DNA of 54,239 nt from Tubiluchus corallicola (lineage: Eukaryota > Priapulida > Priapulimorpha > Priapulimorphida > Tubiluchidae). Below the pieces are notes generated by a model. The model was not told the DNA's origin. It did no database searches and was given only the letters and a program-made list of their open reading frames with translations. Within the stretch, counting starts at the first letter, position 1. The number at the start of each line of letters is the position of its first letter. Made by a program: the position numbers and the translations under genes. Location: positions 1,024,474 through 1,078,712 of the forward strand of contig JAQGDQ010000027.1 of NCBI GenBank assembly GCA_030141605.1. The letters run 5' to 3'. Below are positions 1 to 9,375 of this stretch, in pieces.

Positions 1-396
1 TGTGACGGGAACACAAAGAATTTCCTTCATGGCATAGTGTGTCTCAGAAATTTTTATTTCTGTATATACAAAAAATGAAAATAATAAATTTGACAGCTTC
101 TCACTGCATACAAATGTATAATAAATTGATTATTATAATTTAAGATATTAAAGTAAATGTTACTTACATCGTGCGGCTATAAAAAACTTAATAGATTCTT
201 GAAACGTCATACAGGTTAACGGCAAATCAGGTAGAGACACTATACTTAAACATTATCAAACATTACTAAACATTTGCTGAGCCTTGTGTCAGCGTGTTTA
301 GCGAGGCACCCAATTTACCACCTCACAGGTAAAAATTACAGGTAAGTTCCATAGGTGCTGCCACCTACATGTTAAGGCCAGAAACTGACCTTAACA
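1..396 (-). repeat. 3' LTR of the BEL/Pao element
   Basis: This matches 6806-7203 over its whole length, with most differences in the 170-330 part. A polyadenylation signal (AATAAA on the minus strand) lies at 53-58, about 50 bases from the LTR end. The other edge holds two small hairpins, TAGGTG/CACCTA (352-367) and TGTTAAGG/CCTTAACA (370-396). Confidence 0.93.
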
Positions 397-406
397 CACC
401 CCCTTT
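397..406 (-). other. Polypurine tract of the BEL/Pao element
   Basis: On the minus strand AAAGGGGGTG directly abuts the TGTTAAGG start of the 3' LTR. This is where the plus-strand primer of an LTR retrotransposon is expected, and it confirms that the element runs right to left. Confidence 0.75.
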
Positions 407-449
407 AAATGGGACTTGAGTGCCATTTCCCACTAAAGGAATAACAAAA

Positions 450-2528
450 TTAATCTGCTTTTTCAATTAAACATAATTTGTGTATAGGTCGGGTTAGAAG
501 CGTACTTTTGGTCTTTATGGTTGCAGAGCGGACGCATCCATCATCACTTGTCTTGACATCTGTAATTCGCCCAAGTATCCACTGGCTTCGATGGACATTA
601 TCGCTTACCAAAACTACGTCTCCAGCTTTGAGATTTTCTTTGCTTCGTAACCATTTTGTTCGCAGTTGTAACGTTGGCAAGTATTCACGATACCATCTTG
701 TCCAGAATAAGTCTGCCATGTACTGGACTTGGCGCCACTTCTTTTTGTATTGGTCCTTTACTTCGAAGTTGCCAGGCGGCAGTGCAGGATTTGGTCGAAG
801 CAGCAACAAATGGTTTGGTGTCAGAGCTTCTAAGTCATTTGGATCTTCTGAAACAATGGTAAGGGGCAGGCTATTTAAAATGGCCTCTACTAGACAGAAT
901 AGTGTACTAAGTCTTTCGTCATCCAGTGTTTGCTGTTCTAAGATACTGACTAAAACTTTCTTTACACTTCTAATCATGCTCTCACAGAAGCCACCAAAAT
1001 GGCTAGCTGAAGCAGGGTTGAAGATCCACTCTATATTTTTCTGACGTAGAGTGCTTTGAATTTGACTTTGGTTCCATTCGGTTATGGAATTCTGAAGCTC
1101 CTTTTGGGCGCCAACAAAATTTGTACCTTGATCAGACCTGATTAGTCTTGGTGGACCTCTTCGGCTTATGAAACGTTGCAGTGCTTGAATGAAAGAGCTG
1201 GTTTCGAGGGTGTGTAAAATCTCTAGGTGAACTGCTCTAGTGGTGGTGCAAGTAAAAATGCAGCCATATCGCTTAGCTTTTGCACGCCCTCTGACAACAT
1301 AAAAGGTTCCGAAGCAGTCTACACCTACACATTCGAAAGCATGAGTTCCTTCTACACGATCAGCTGGCAAATCTGCCATTTTCTGGCTCTCCAGGGGTGC
1401 ATAGAGACGACGGCACTTACGACAATATTTTAATAGTTTCTTTGTAAGTGCCCGTCCTCGAATAATCCAGTAAGCAGAGCGAACTAAGGAGAGCACATGT
1501 TCTCTTCCAATGTGACCATTGGTTTCATGGTAATGACGGATTATTAAGGTTGAAACATGATGCTCTTTAGGAAGTACTGCAGGATGTTTGGCAGCTTCAG
1601 GTAGCGCTGCATTTCTAAGTCGCCCTCCAACAACAATGAGGTTGTCCTTAGACAGGACAGGATTTAACTTAGCAATCTTGCTCGATTTGGAGACAGCTTG
1701 TCCTGCAGATAAGGTTTTGTATTCCCGAGTAAAGTGTTGGCGTTGGATATAGCCGAGAATCGCCTTTTCTGCTTGCTCCACCTCTGAAACAGAAATCTCT
1801 GTATTATAGCATTGAGAGGATGGGATCTGTCTTTTTGTGATTTTGTTCTTTAAAATGGCTTTCACTCGCAAAAACCATGTGACAGCTTTTTTAAGTTTGT
1901 AGAAGCTACTATAATATTCCATAAGCTTGTCAGTAGCTTCTGACTTGGAAGAGTTAGCTTCACACAATAAGACTTTAACACTTTGCTTTATCTCATTGTC
2001 GTGACTATCCACTGTGGGCAGAACTGTTTGAACTGGCCATTCTGGTTCAGGTTTGTAAAGAAATTCTGGGCCATGCAGCCATCTGACACTTGCGATTAAA
2101 TCTCTTGCAGACAAACCTCGCGATGCATCATTTGCTGGATTTTCATCTCCAGAGACATGCCTCCATTGGCTGGGAACTGTTAAGCTGTGTATGGTAGCTA
2201 ACCGGTTAGCCACAAAGGTTTTGTATCTCGCCCTTTCATTGTTGATATAGCCAAGAACAATTGTGCTGTCGACCCAAAATGTAGAAGTACCTATAGGAAT
2301 GCTTAATTCCTTCCGTGCCATAGAATCAACTTTTACTGCAAGCACAGCAGCTGACAGTTCGAGGCGTGGCAAAGTGACTTTCTTAAAGGGGGTCAGTCTT
2401 GTTTTACTCACCACAAATGTACAGAAGTATATCTCCTGCAGCATTTGCTGATCTAAGATATGATACAGTTCCAAGGGCTCTTTCGGATGCATCTGAGAAA
2501 TGATGAAGCTGGTATGAAACAGCTTCAA
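450..2528 (-). CDS. BEL/Pao Pol: RNase H end plus integrase
   Basis: This is the 3' third of Pol, 692 codons in one open frame. Residues about 50-140 are the RNase H remainder, with acidic residues in RLELS (E57), WVDS (D87) and NPANDAS (D134). Residues 331-372 form the integrase HHCC zinc site (H-Y-H-x4-H-x4-H, then C369-x2-C372). The DDE catalytic core reads VDCFG (D404), RSDQGTNF (D466) and FCESMIR (E516), all three acidic residues kept. From about 595 to the end is a DUF5641-like C-terminal domain (MADLFWTRW, GDVV). In the family this enzyme inserts cDNA into the host chromosome. The first roughly 40 codons overlap the RT frame by 125 bases in another phase and are probably not real Pol sequence; the true junction lies near 2450. 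The frame is intact, but the upstream breaks should prevent its production. Confidence 0.9.
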   Translation of the reverse strand: MKLFHTSFIISQMHPKEPLELYHILDQQMLQEIYFCTFVVSKTRLTPFKKVTLPRLELSAAVLAVKVDSMARKELSIPIGTSTFWVDSTIVLGYINNERARYKTFVANRLATIHSLTVPSQWRHVSGDENPANDASRGLSARDLIASVRWLHGPEFLYKPEPEWPVQTVLPTVDSHDNEIKQSVKVLLCEANSSKSEATDKLMEYYSSFYKLKKAVTWFLRVKAILKNKITKRQIPSSQCYNTEISVSEVEQAEKAILGYIQRQHFTREYKTLSAGQAVSKSSKIAKLNPVLSKDNLIVVGGRLRNAALPEAAKHPAVLPKEHHVSTLIIRHYHETNGHIGREHVLSLVRSAYWIIRGRALTKKLLKYCRKCRRLYAPLESQKMADLPADRVEGTHAFECVGVDCFGTFYVVRGRAKAKRYGCIFTCTTTRAVHLEILHTLETSSFIQALQRFISRRGPPRLIRSDQGTNFVGAQKELQNSITEWNQSQIQSTLRQKNIEWIFNPASASHFGGFCESMIRSVKKVLVSILEQQTLDDERLSTLFCLVEAILNSLPLTIVSEDPNDLEALTPNHLLLLRPNPALPPGNFEVKDQYKKKWRQVQYMADLFWTRWYREYLPTLQLRTKWLRSKENLKAGDVVLVSDNVHRSQWILGRITDVKTSDDGCVRSATIKTKSTLLTRPIHKLCLIEKAD

Positions 2529-3663
2529 AGTTTGGTGGTGTAAAACACCGACTCAGGTGCACATCTTTGATTAAGTCAAGTTCTTCTAACCATCTTTTCC
2601 ATTGTTGTTTCACATGATCCTCCAAAGGTTCATCCCAGGATTTCTTCAATCGTGTTTCTTCCTGAAATAGTAACTTCGCTTGCAGAACATAGGGACTTAT
2701 TATTCCCATAGGATCATATGATGAAGCCATTACACTCAAAAGACCATGGCGTGTCATCGGTTTTTCTTTTTTCCTAACAAGAATACTAAAATGGTCTGCT
2801 TCCATGTTCCATGCAATGGCAAGAACCCGATCAACAGGCAAGGATGAGTTATCTAAATCAATATCCTTCACTGATTTCCCTCTTTCTTCTGCAGGGATAG
2901 AGTTGAGAACTTCTCGGTCATTGCTGCACCATTTTGTTAAATGGAAGCCACCATGGTGAAGTAAACTGGTTAGGTCTTCTATCATTGCAATACCTTCCTG
3001 AGTTGTTGAAAGAGACTTAAGAAGATCGTCTACATAGAAATTGCTTATAACTGTTTGTACCACGGTGCTGTTGTACAAAGCTCTGTTGTCCATGGCTGTT
3101 TTCTGGAGTGCATATGATGCAATACTTGGGCACCATATTCCGCCAAAAATATGGACTGTCATCCTGTATATTTTAGGTTTTAGTTCTATATTGCCTCCAG
3201 GCCACCAAAGGAAACGGAGTACATCTCTGTCAGCAGGAGTGACTCTCACCTGGTAAAACATACTCTGGATGTCAGCAGTGATTGCTATTTTACCTTCTCT
3301 AAATCTGAGCAGGACGCCAAGGAGCTTGTTGGTTAGATCAGGTCCTTGCATTACAATTTTGTTTAATGTTGTGCCAGCAAAACTCACAGCACAATCAAAT
3401 ACTACTCTTGTTTTCTCTGGCTTGCTCTCACTTTTAACACTAAAGTGTGGCAAATACCACACCTTGCCATCAGTGGTTGCAGCTTCCTCATTTACAGGTT
3501 CAGCATATCCTTTTTCGAGCAAGTCACTGATCTCTTTAGAGTATTTGTTGTGAAGGGCCTCATCTTGCTTAAACTTCTTCTTCAAACCTTCAAGTCTCTT
3601 CTCTGCTACAATTTTGTTATTTGGCAAATCGGGAGATTCGCTTCTAAATGGGATATCCATCAT
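2404..3663 (-). CDS. BEL/Pao Pol: reverse transcriptase
   Basis: The 419-codon frame holds the BEL-type RT. It opens with IPFRSESPDLPNNK, then has the fingers region with YLPHFSVKS and RVVFDCA, the first catalytic aspartate in ITADIQSMFYQ (about D131), and the active-site box NFYVDDLL (about 208-215). It ends in the start of RNase H (HHFSDASERALG, about 386-397) before running out of frame at 2404. In the family it copies element RNA into cDNA inside Gag particles. The catalytic residues look intact, so inactivation here comes from frame changes at both ends rather than from active-site loss. Confidence 0.9.
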   Translation of the reverse strand: MMDIPFRSESPDLPNNKIVAEKRLEGLKKKFKQDEALHNKYSKEISDLLEKGYAEPVNEEAATTDGKVWYLPHFSVKSESKPEKTRVVFDCAVSFAGTTLNKIVMQGPDLTNKLLGVLLRFREGKIAITADIQSMFYQVRVTPADRDVLRFLWWPGGNIELKPKIYRMTVHIFGGIWCPSIASYALQKTAMDNRALYNSTVVQTVISNFYVDDLLKSLSTTQEGIAMIEDLTSLLHHGGFHLTKWCSNDREVLNSIPAEERGKSVKDIDLDNSSLPVDRVLAIAWNMEADHFSILVRKKEKPMTRHGLLSVMASSYDPMGIISPYVLQAKLLFQEETRLKKSWDEPLEDHVKQQWKRWLEELDLIKDVHLSRCFTPPNFEAVSYQLHHFSDASERALGTVSYLRSANAAGDILLYICGE

Positions 3664-4035
3664 ATAGTGTGGTCTTCAGTCAGTGTTGCGGATCGTTCCC
3701 AGATGTTAACAGTTCTTACATCTTCGACAGAAGGTTTATGGCTGTTATCTTCACAAGATTCTAGCTGCCAGAATCGCTCTACTTGTTGCTCCAGTGTTAC
3801 AGGCTGCAAAATGCTAAGGTTACAACTGATATGCTCGGCTTCAGTTGGTCCAAGTGGTCCATTTAGGGTCCAACCCAAGACACTGAGCGATGCCCAAGGA
3901 GCATGTTTAGGTCCTTTTGAGAGCGAGAGCTTCAGGCACATCTTGCCCTATGAGAAGGCCAAGTTCCAGAGACTGAGATCTGTCCTGGGCAACATAGACG
4001 TCAATGCCTTGTAAGTGTGGCCAAGAGCTCAAGTT
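3660..4035 (-). pseudogene. Frame-shifted Pol segment between protease and RT
   Basis: The protease frame stops at 4036 and the RT frame opens at about 3663. Between them, Pol-like sequence can be read in a different phase on the minus strand: near 3930-4010 it encodes GIDVYVAQD and LLIGQDVPEAL, a motif typical of the BEL protease-RT linker. A separate 93-codon frame at 3660-3941 covers the rest (SVLGWTLNGPLG). At least two frame changes in 380 bases mark this copy as degenerate. Confidence 0.7.
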
Positions 4036-4887
4036 CTAATAAACAGGTAAATGCTCCATCTCTAACATAAGGGATGGTCTTGTAAAGACAAGAGGGAGAT
4101 CTATGGTGACATTGTAGCTTGGATCAGACACTTGTAGTTTAGTGACTTTACTCTTCTTCTGGCTCTGTTTAGCATCAAGCGTTGTCAAAATTAATGTTTC
4201 TTCTCTGCCCTGAGCACCTAACTTTTCATATATTTGGCTAGAGCAGAATGTATTTGTCGAACCAGGGTCAAGACGTGCTAGTGTCTTTAATGGTTTACCA
4301 CCTGGTATGTTAACAAATACTGGCAAGATAGGCAAAGCTACATTGCACTTAGAAGGCTCATGCGTCTTCTTTATGTAACCACTTTGACAATTGTGCTCAC
4401 TATCTTCTTCTTTTAGTTTCTCGTTATCTTCTTCATTATTCTTCTTTTCTTTTTCTTCTCCACTATACGGCCTGCTGTTGGGTTTGTGTGTAGCAGCAGC
4501 AGTGCTAATATTTCCTCGCATATTCTGAGCATGCAAGAAAGTGGAATGTTTTCTCTTGCAAACATCACAGCGATTGGCTGACCTACATGATGCACTACTG
4601 TGGTTAGGCTTCAGGCAATTAAAACATAGTTTGTGTTGCTTGGCTACCTCTAGCCTTCCAGGTACAGTTAGCCTCTTGAACTTGAAGCATTTCTGAAGCC
4701 GATGTGCTTCAGAACACAGGGTACATGAAAGTGAAGTCTTCTCTTCAGATTTGTCAGGTTCACGTGTATGTGAACTAGCAAATGTTCCAGAACTAGCAAA
4801 AATGTTTACAGAATTAGACTTTGGTTTAGGCTTATAGGTGTCCTTCCTCTCGGATGGTTTCCTATGAAACGTGGGATCATTTTTCAA
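4036..4887 (-). CDS. BEL/Pao zinc knuckles and aspartic protease
   Basis: This frame overlaps the end of Gag in the next phase, at an A-run near 4882. It has no ATG start and would need a frame change to be made. Residues 55-118 carry the BEL nucleocapsid pattern: CTLCSEAHRLQKC, CFNCLKPNHSSASC, then CDVCKRKHSTFLH. A charged linker (143-163, rich in E, K and N) follows. Residues about 190-283 look like a DUF1758 retropepsin. The active-site loop reads LDPGSTNTF (about 206-214), with proline where most family members have serine or threonine after the catalytic aspartate. The protease would release Gag and Pol proteins; the DPG variant may weaken it. Confidence 0.82.
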   Translation of the reverse strand: MKNDPTFHRKPSERKDTYKPKPKSNSVNIFASSGTFASSHTREPDKSEEKTSLSCTLCSEAHRLQKCFKFKRLTVPGRLEVAKQHKLCFNCLKPNHSSASCRSANRCDVCKRKHSTFLHAQNMRGNISTAAATHKPNSRPYSGEEKEKKNNEEDNEKLKEEDSEHNCQSGYIKKTHEPSKCNVALPILPVFVNIPGGKPLKTLARLDPGSTNTFCSSQIYEKLGAQGREETLILTTLDAKQSQKKSKVTKLQVSDPSYNVTIDLPLVFTRPSLMLEMEHLPVY

Positions 4888-6154
4888 TCTGTGCCTGTGT
4901 TTCTATGAAAGTGACAACATCAAAGATGTCTGGATTTCTCCCAGAAGATTTAATATTATGAACCTCTTTCCTCCAGTGAGAATGAATGCCAATGGGCAAT
5001 TTGTCAACGATTTGTACGAGATTTCCTTGAGCATTAATCTCGGACAAATAACCTAAACTTGACAGAGTTTCATAACAAGCACGCAACAAGTCTGCATATT
5101 CCTGTAATGTCTGATATTCCGCAGCCTTAATGGGTTTGAAATCCGAAATCTGTTTGATCCATGCTTGAGTGATATTAAATTCATTTCCAAACTGCTGCTT
5201 TAGCATGCGCTTTGCTTTTGTGTAACCTACAACTGGGTCCATTGTCACACAGCAGTCAATATAACGTTTTACTTTGTCACTGCAAAACTGAAGAAGGAGT
5301 GTTAATCTGGCAACGTTGTCAGTTGTGTAATTCTCAACCGTTGTTTCAAACTGTTTAATGAAGCGACAATACTGCAACGGGCTGCCATCGAATTTCTCTA
5401 TCTCGATACCAGGCAATGGACAACCATAAAACTGGTAAGGGGGTTGTACTGCTGGCAGAGGACTGCCTTTGATTTCAGGTTGCTTGACACGTAAAGGTGC
5501 CTGAAAGGAACTGCTTCCTGGTTGCTCTGGCTGAAAGGCACTGCTTCCTGGTTGCTCTGCCTGCAAGGAACTGCATCCTGGTTGCTCTTGGCAATAATTT
5601 GCTACCCAGTCTCTCGTTTGCTCTCTTTTGTCAACAAAGGAAACGACCTCGGAAGAACGTGGACTACCGGCTTCAAACTGAGCAAAGACAGTTGCCTCAG
5701 CGTCTGCTTGCTTTATTTCAGTAGCTATCTTCAACTGTTCTTGTTGCAAAACTAACTTTTGCTTTTCTTGTTCGAGCTGCATTTCATTTAACTGCAATTT
5801 TGCCTTTTCTGCAAGTGCTTGTTGCTTAATCATAAGAGCAGCCTTTTTCGGTTCAGCTGACATTCTTTGTGCTGTTGCCGAAACAGTGGTTGATTTTGAA
5901 CTACGTGAATGAGGAGACTTGTGACTTTTGTGCGTTCTGTGGCTTCTTAGTTCGCCTAAGCTTTCCTCTTTGTCCTCACTGTCAGGTATAGCGGCAGGTG
6001 TTAGCTGCGTTTCATCATCAGTTGAGCTGGAAGCTGCGCCTTCGCACTGCAACAGCCTATCAATTAATTCCTGCTTCCGACCGCTAACAGGTAAACATTT
6101 GTCCTTAAGCATTCGCTGTAACTGAGGGACAGTTTTCTTACCTAAATCAGACAT
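4877..6154 (-). CDS. BEL/Pao Gag with N-terminal SAP-like module
   Basis: The 425-codon frame starts at an ATG (MSDLGKKTV). Residues about 5-37 fit the SAP helix-extension-helix motif (VPQLQRMLKDKCLPVSGRK...LIDRLL), a DNA-binding fold found in chromatin proteins. A Ser/His-rich basic stretch (70-90) is followed by a K/Q/E-rich segment (about 105-155) likely to be coiled coil. Three 10-residue repeats of the type QPGSSxFQxE lie at 191-219. Residues about 245-425 match the DUF1759 Gag core (FDGSPLQYCRFIKQFE, LPIGIHSHWRKEV). Gag builds the cytoplasmic particle; the SAP module could bind nucleic acid or chromatin, which is an inference. The frame ends at 4877 and Pol continues one base over. Confidence 0.88.
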   Translation of the reverse strand: MSDLGKKTVPQLQRMLKDKCLPVSGRKQELIDRLLQCEGAASSSTDDETQLTPAAIPDSEDKEESLGELRSHRTHKSHKSPHSRSSKSTTVSATAQRMSAEPKKAALMIKQQALAEKAKLQLNEMQLEQEKQKLVLQQEQLKIATEIKQADAEATVFAQFEAGSPRSSEVVSFVDKREQTRDWVANYCQEQPGCSSLQAEQPGSSAFQPEQPGSSSFQAPLRVKQPEIKGSPLPAVQPPYQFYGCPLPGIEIEKFDGSPLQYCRFIKQFETTVENYTTDNVARLTLLLQFCSDKVKRYIDCCVTMDPVVGYTKAKRMLKQQFGNEFNITQAWIKQISDFKPIKAAEYQTLQEYADLLRACYETLSSLGYLSEINAQGNLVQIVDKLPIGIHSHWRKEVHNIKSSGRNPDIFDVVTFIETQAQIEK

Positions 6155-6805
6155 GCTTCAAAATACAGCAAAGTACAATTCAGTAAAATAATACAAGTAG
6201 CTAAGTAGATAAACTAGTGAAATAGGCATAAAAATCCATGTATCAAATAGTGACGATAACATATGGTCTAATTCTTTATGCACCGCACAGTACTACTAGT
6301 ATTTAGGCAATTAGGTAAACTGTACAACAAATCAAAGCATTATCTGACAGTGTAGAAATTCACCTTATTCTCTACACTAACATATTGAAATAATACCAAG
6401 TCGAAAATAAAATGTAATCTTAATTGGTATGGCTGTGAATATTTCAAAACTTTAATACTATTAAACCTTCAATACTTCAGTACTAAACAGCCCAAGCGAA
6501 TCTTACAAGTCTTAATGACTTAATAACTATATGCGCAAAATTAACGCAATAATTTTATGCAGTAGGTTAGTATTTCAGGTCAGTTCACCACACTGATACA
6601 GTTCTTAAAAGTCTTGGCAATGGGCAATTCACATAATACAGGCCTGAGAAGCGTAGACGCATTTCCTGTCCTACTTCCGGCATGCAGTTATACACCTGTG
6701 CTGTAGGCTTCCTGACCTTGATCAACTTGGGCGGCTCGATGGCATGAAACCTCAGGTGGTTATGGCTGACGTTGAATTATCTCCAATATAGCCTTGATAA
6801 ATAAA
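6155..6805 (-). other. BEL/Pao untranslated leader between 5' LTR and Gag
   Basis: These 651 bases contain no substantial open frame. The tRNA primer-binding site should lie close to 6805. The nearest TGG on the minus strand is at 6783-6785, about 20 bases inside the LTR edge, but I could not match the following bases to a known tRNA 3' end. Confidence 0.6.
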
Positions 6806-7203
6806 TGTGACGGGAACACAAAGAATTTCCTTCATGGCATAGTGTGTCTCAGAAATCTTTATTTCTGTATATACAAAAAATGAAAATAATAAATTTGACA
6901 GCTTCTCACTGCATACAAATGTATAATAAATTGATTATTATAATTTAAGATATTAAATTAAATGTTACTTACATCGTGCGGCTATAACAACTTAATAGAT
7001 CCTTGAAACGTCATACTGGTTTACAGCAAATCATGTAGAGACGCTATACTTGAACATTTATCAAACATTATTTAACGTTTGCTGAGGCTTCTGTGAGCGT
7101 GTTTAGTTAGGCACAACCTAATTTACAACTTCACAGGTAAAATTACAGGTAAGTTCCATAGGTGCTGCCACCTACATGTTAAGGCCAGAAACTGACCTTA
7201 ACA
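6806..7203 (-). repeat. 5' LTR of the BEL/Pao element
   Basis: This 398-bp partner of 1-396 lies upstream in the element's own orientation and should hold its promoter. The polyadenylation signal AATAAA (minus strand) is at 6858-6863, and the 27-bp edge hairpin is at 7177-7203. I saw no clear TATA box. Confidence 0.93.
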
Positions 7204-8397
7204 GCAGTATTATTAAAATATTAGGATTAGATAAAATTCTTGTGGTCAGTTGGACTGAAATAAAAATTAACGATAATAATACATTTATTATTAATATAAT
7301 TATTATCCACTTTTACAAAACAAAAAAAACTAACGATACTATGTGGTTCGACGACAAAATAATTATTTATTGCATTACATAATGTAATTGTGCCATTTTT
7401 TTTGAAATGGATACAAATCTCGAGATGACTAAACTGCGTCGATAAACAAAAAAGACACCACAAAGAACTGCATCTGACTGAATCTCTTCGAAGTGCAAGC
7501 ATAATATTTTTAGCACTAGAGTTAATCGTGTTCTAAACTCACGTTTCAAAGCAAACAGCCGAGAAATTATCACACAGGTTGTAGGAGTGAATCCAGGTTT
7601 TTAGATTGTACTTTCATTGCTTCGATAACTTTCTGTTGCTCATTGGAAACTGAAAGTTGTTGTATTTTGACTTCGTATTTCGGTACTTTCCATCTGACTG
7701 CTGCATCCCGTCTAATTGCTGAATCCTAGTGTAACACATTCCACGACCGTTTTCCAAAAAGAACAATCAAGACCGGAATTTAGCAAATCACGCATTCGAT
7801 TCACAATAAGCTAATCTTCACCGTGGTACCGTCACTACGTATAAACTGCGTAAAAGTACTGTATGCTGAACGCTGTTTGTCGATGTAAACAAATTGTCAA
7901 ACAAGTGTTGTGTACAATCGTTCTCCTCTTGGGACTTTTGCCAAGTTTCATCTGCAGTACGGCAATTCCGCCACCTGAGGCGCAGGCATAGATACATGCT
8001 CACTGTAGGTCTAGTCAAATGTTCGTTTTGTCAGGTGTACTACAATTTTATCCGAACTTTTGCAAAGGTTTCTGAAACATGAAACTTTCGTGAAGAATGA
8101 GGTACGTATCAATATAATTGCGAGTTATTCAAGCTCAACTTAATTTTGGTGATATTCCCCCTTTAATGAAGTCATATTAACTACATGAAACGAGAATCTC
8201 ACTACACGGCATATCATGTCAATACCGAGTGTCCCAAATCGGCTCATACTGTATTGTTTTACAGTTCACCTTTTGCAGTATAACATAATTTCATATTTAA
8301 TGCTTCGCTGCCATACAAAGTAATTTGTTCAACTAAAGAACTGAATAATTTAACTGAAACATTCGGCGGACAATTCACAAACAAATACAAAAGAAAC
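7204..8397. other. Intergenic, nothing recognised
   Basis: AT-rich sequence with short chance frames on both strands and no motif, repeat unit or splice pair that I could support. Confidence 0.5.
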
Positions 8398-9347
8398 ATG
8401 AAATTTCTAAATATTAACATCCAAAGCTTAGTAAAAACACTGGCAATAAATATATACAGTACACGTGACATAATTATCGGACTCACGGAAACATCGTTAC
8501 ATGAAGGAGACTGTTACCCAACCATATATCTTACAGGAAAGACAGAAATAAAAACTAAAGGGGGTAGGGGTGGAGTCGTTATGTACATAGTAACTGATTT
8601 AGCAGCACACGAAGCTAGAGGAATTAGGACAGTTAACATTGAATCAGTGTGATGCATAATAGACAAATATATTGTACGTACAATTTGCAGGCCACCTAAT
8701 ATGACATATTGCGAATTAGATGTAATATGAGGTATTAATAACTGTATGTAAAAATAAAGAGATATATGAAAATATAATAATGGGCGATTTCAACATTAAC
8801 ATTCTCAATAAAAATACACCTGCCTACGATGCATATATGGATACACTAAAAATACAATGTCATACTGTTAGGTAACAAGAAGCGAACTAGAATAAGCGAA
8901 ACAGCTGCTGTATTATTTGACCACTAACTGTATTCGTCACTAACACTAATAATAATTTAGTCACACACGAAGGCTTCCAATGTGATTATTCTGATCATAA
9001 CTTCACCATACTAGTAGACAAACTAACCCTGACCAACAATAGCAACAAATCCTGGCGGAAAACAATTAGAGATTACGCCCAATGCAACTATTTTTTTCTG
9101 TCTAGCTTAGCTAACGTGAATTGGAGCCCCATATACAAAGACAATATTGATGTACAAGTAAACATTTTAGTCCAATATAGAATAATGTAACACAATAATA
9201 TAGAATATATTTGAATTTACTTGCACCGTATAAAGAAGGTAAAACTCAGTAAAAAGTCAGTCAACAAAACTAACAATGACAGTGCATGGAGCAACCAGGA
9301 ACTTGACTATATGAGAGTAACGAAGAATAATTTCTACTCGTTAAAAT
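8398..9347 (+). pseudogene. LINE endonuclease (APE-type) remnant
   Basis: The first 84 codons read KFLNINIQSL...IIIGLTETSL, the usual start of a LINE apurinic-like endonuclease (N in the first strand, E in LTET). With frame changes and stops, later blocks of the same domain follow in order: GDFNINILNK near 8780-8815, DYSDHNFTILV (the SDH catalytic histidine box) near 8985-9020, and a linker resembling the pre-RT region (AWSNQELDYM) near 9280. The family enzyme nicks target DNA to prime reverse transcription. No RT follows on this strand because a minus-strand LINE begins at about 9348. The copy is dead. Confidence 0.75.
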
Positions 9348-9375
9348 CAATCAATCAATCAATCAATTTATTTCA
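9345..9375 (-). repeat. LINE 3' microsatellite tail
   Basis: On the plus strand this is AATCAATCAATCAATCAATTTATTTC. On the minus strand it is AATAAATTGATTGATTGATT, typical of CR1/L2-like 3' ends. It marks the border with the plus-strand endonuclease remnant. Confidence 0.7.

Larger units (their letters stand above)
1..7203 (-). mobile_element. BEL/Pao LTR retrotransposon, both LTRs present, coding region frame-broken
   Basis: Near-identical direct repeats at 1-396 and 6806-7203 bound an internal region whose minus-strand reading frames follow the BEL order: Gag, zinc knuckles plus aspartic protease, RT with YVDD, RNase H, then integrase with a DUF5641-like tail. No envelope-like frame is present. 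On the minus strand the LTR starts TGTTAAGG and ends CCGTCACA, so termini are TG...CA. Coding changes frame near 4880, near 4030, near 3660 and near 2450, so Pol cannot be made by simple translation of this copy. The window begins exactly at the LTR edge, so the left target-site duplication cannot be seen; the right flank reads GCAGT. By eye the LTRs differ at about 25 positions including small indels, which suggests an old insertion. Confidence 0.93.

Noticed and set aside
478-1044. 188-codon plus-strand frame within the BEL element
   Set aside because: It is the shadow of the integrase frame on the other strand, with no motif of its own.
6768-6785. Primer-binding site beginning TGGAGATAATTC on the minus strand
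   Set aside because: It lies about 20 bases from the LTR edge and does not fit a recognisable tRNA 3' end, so it was not called.
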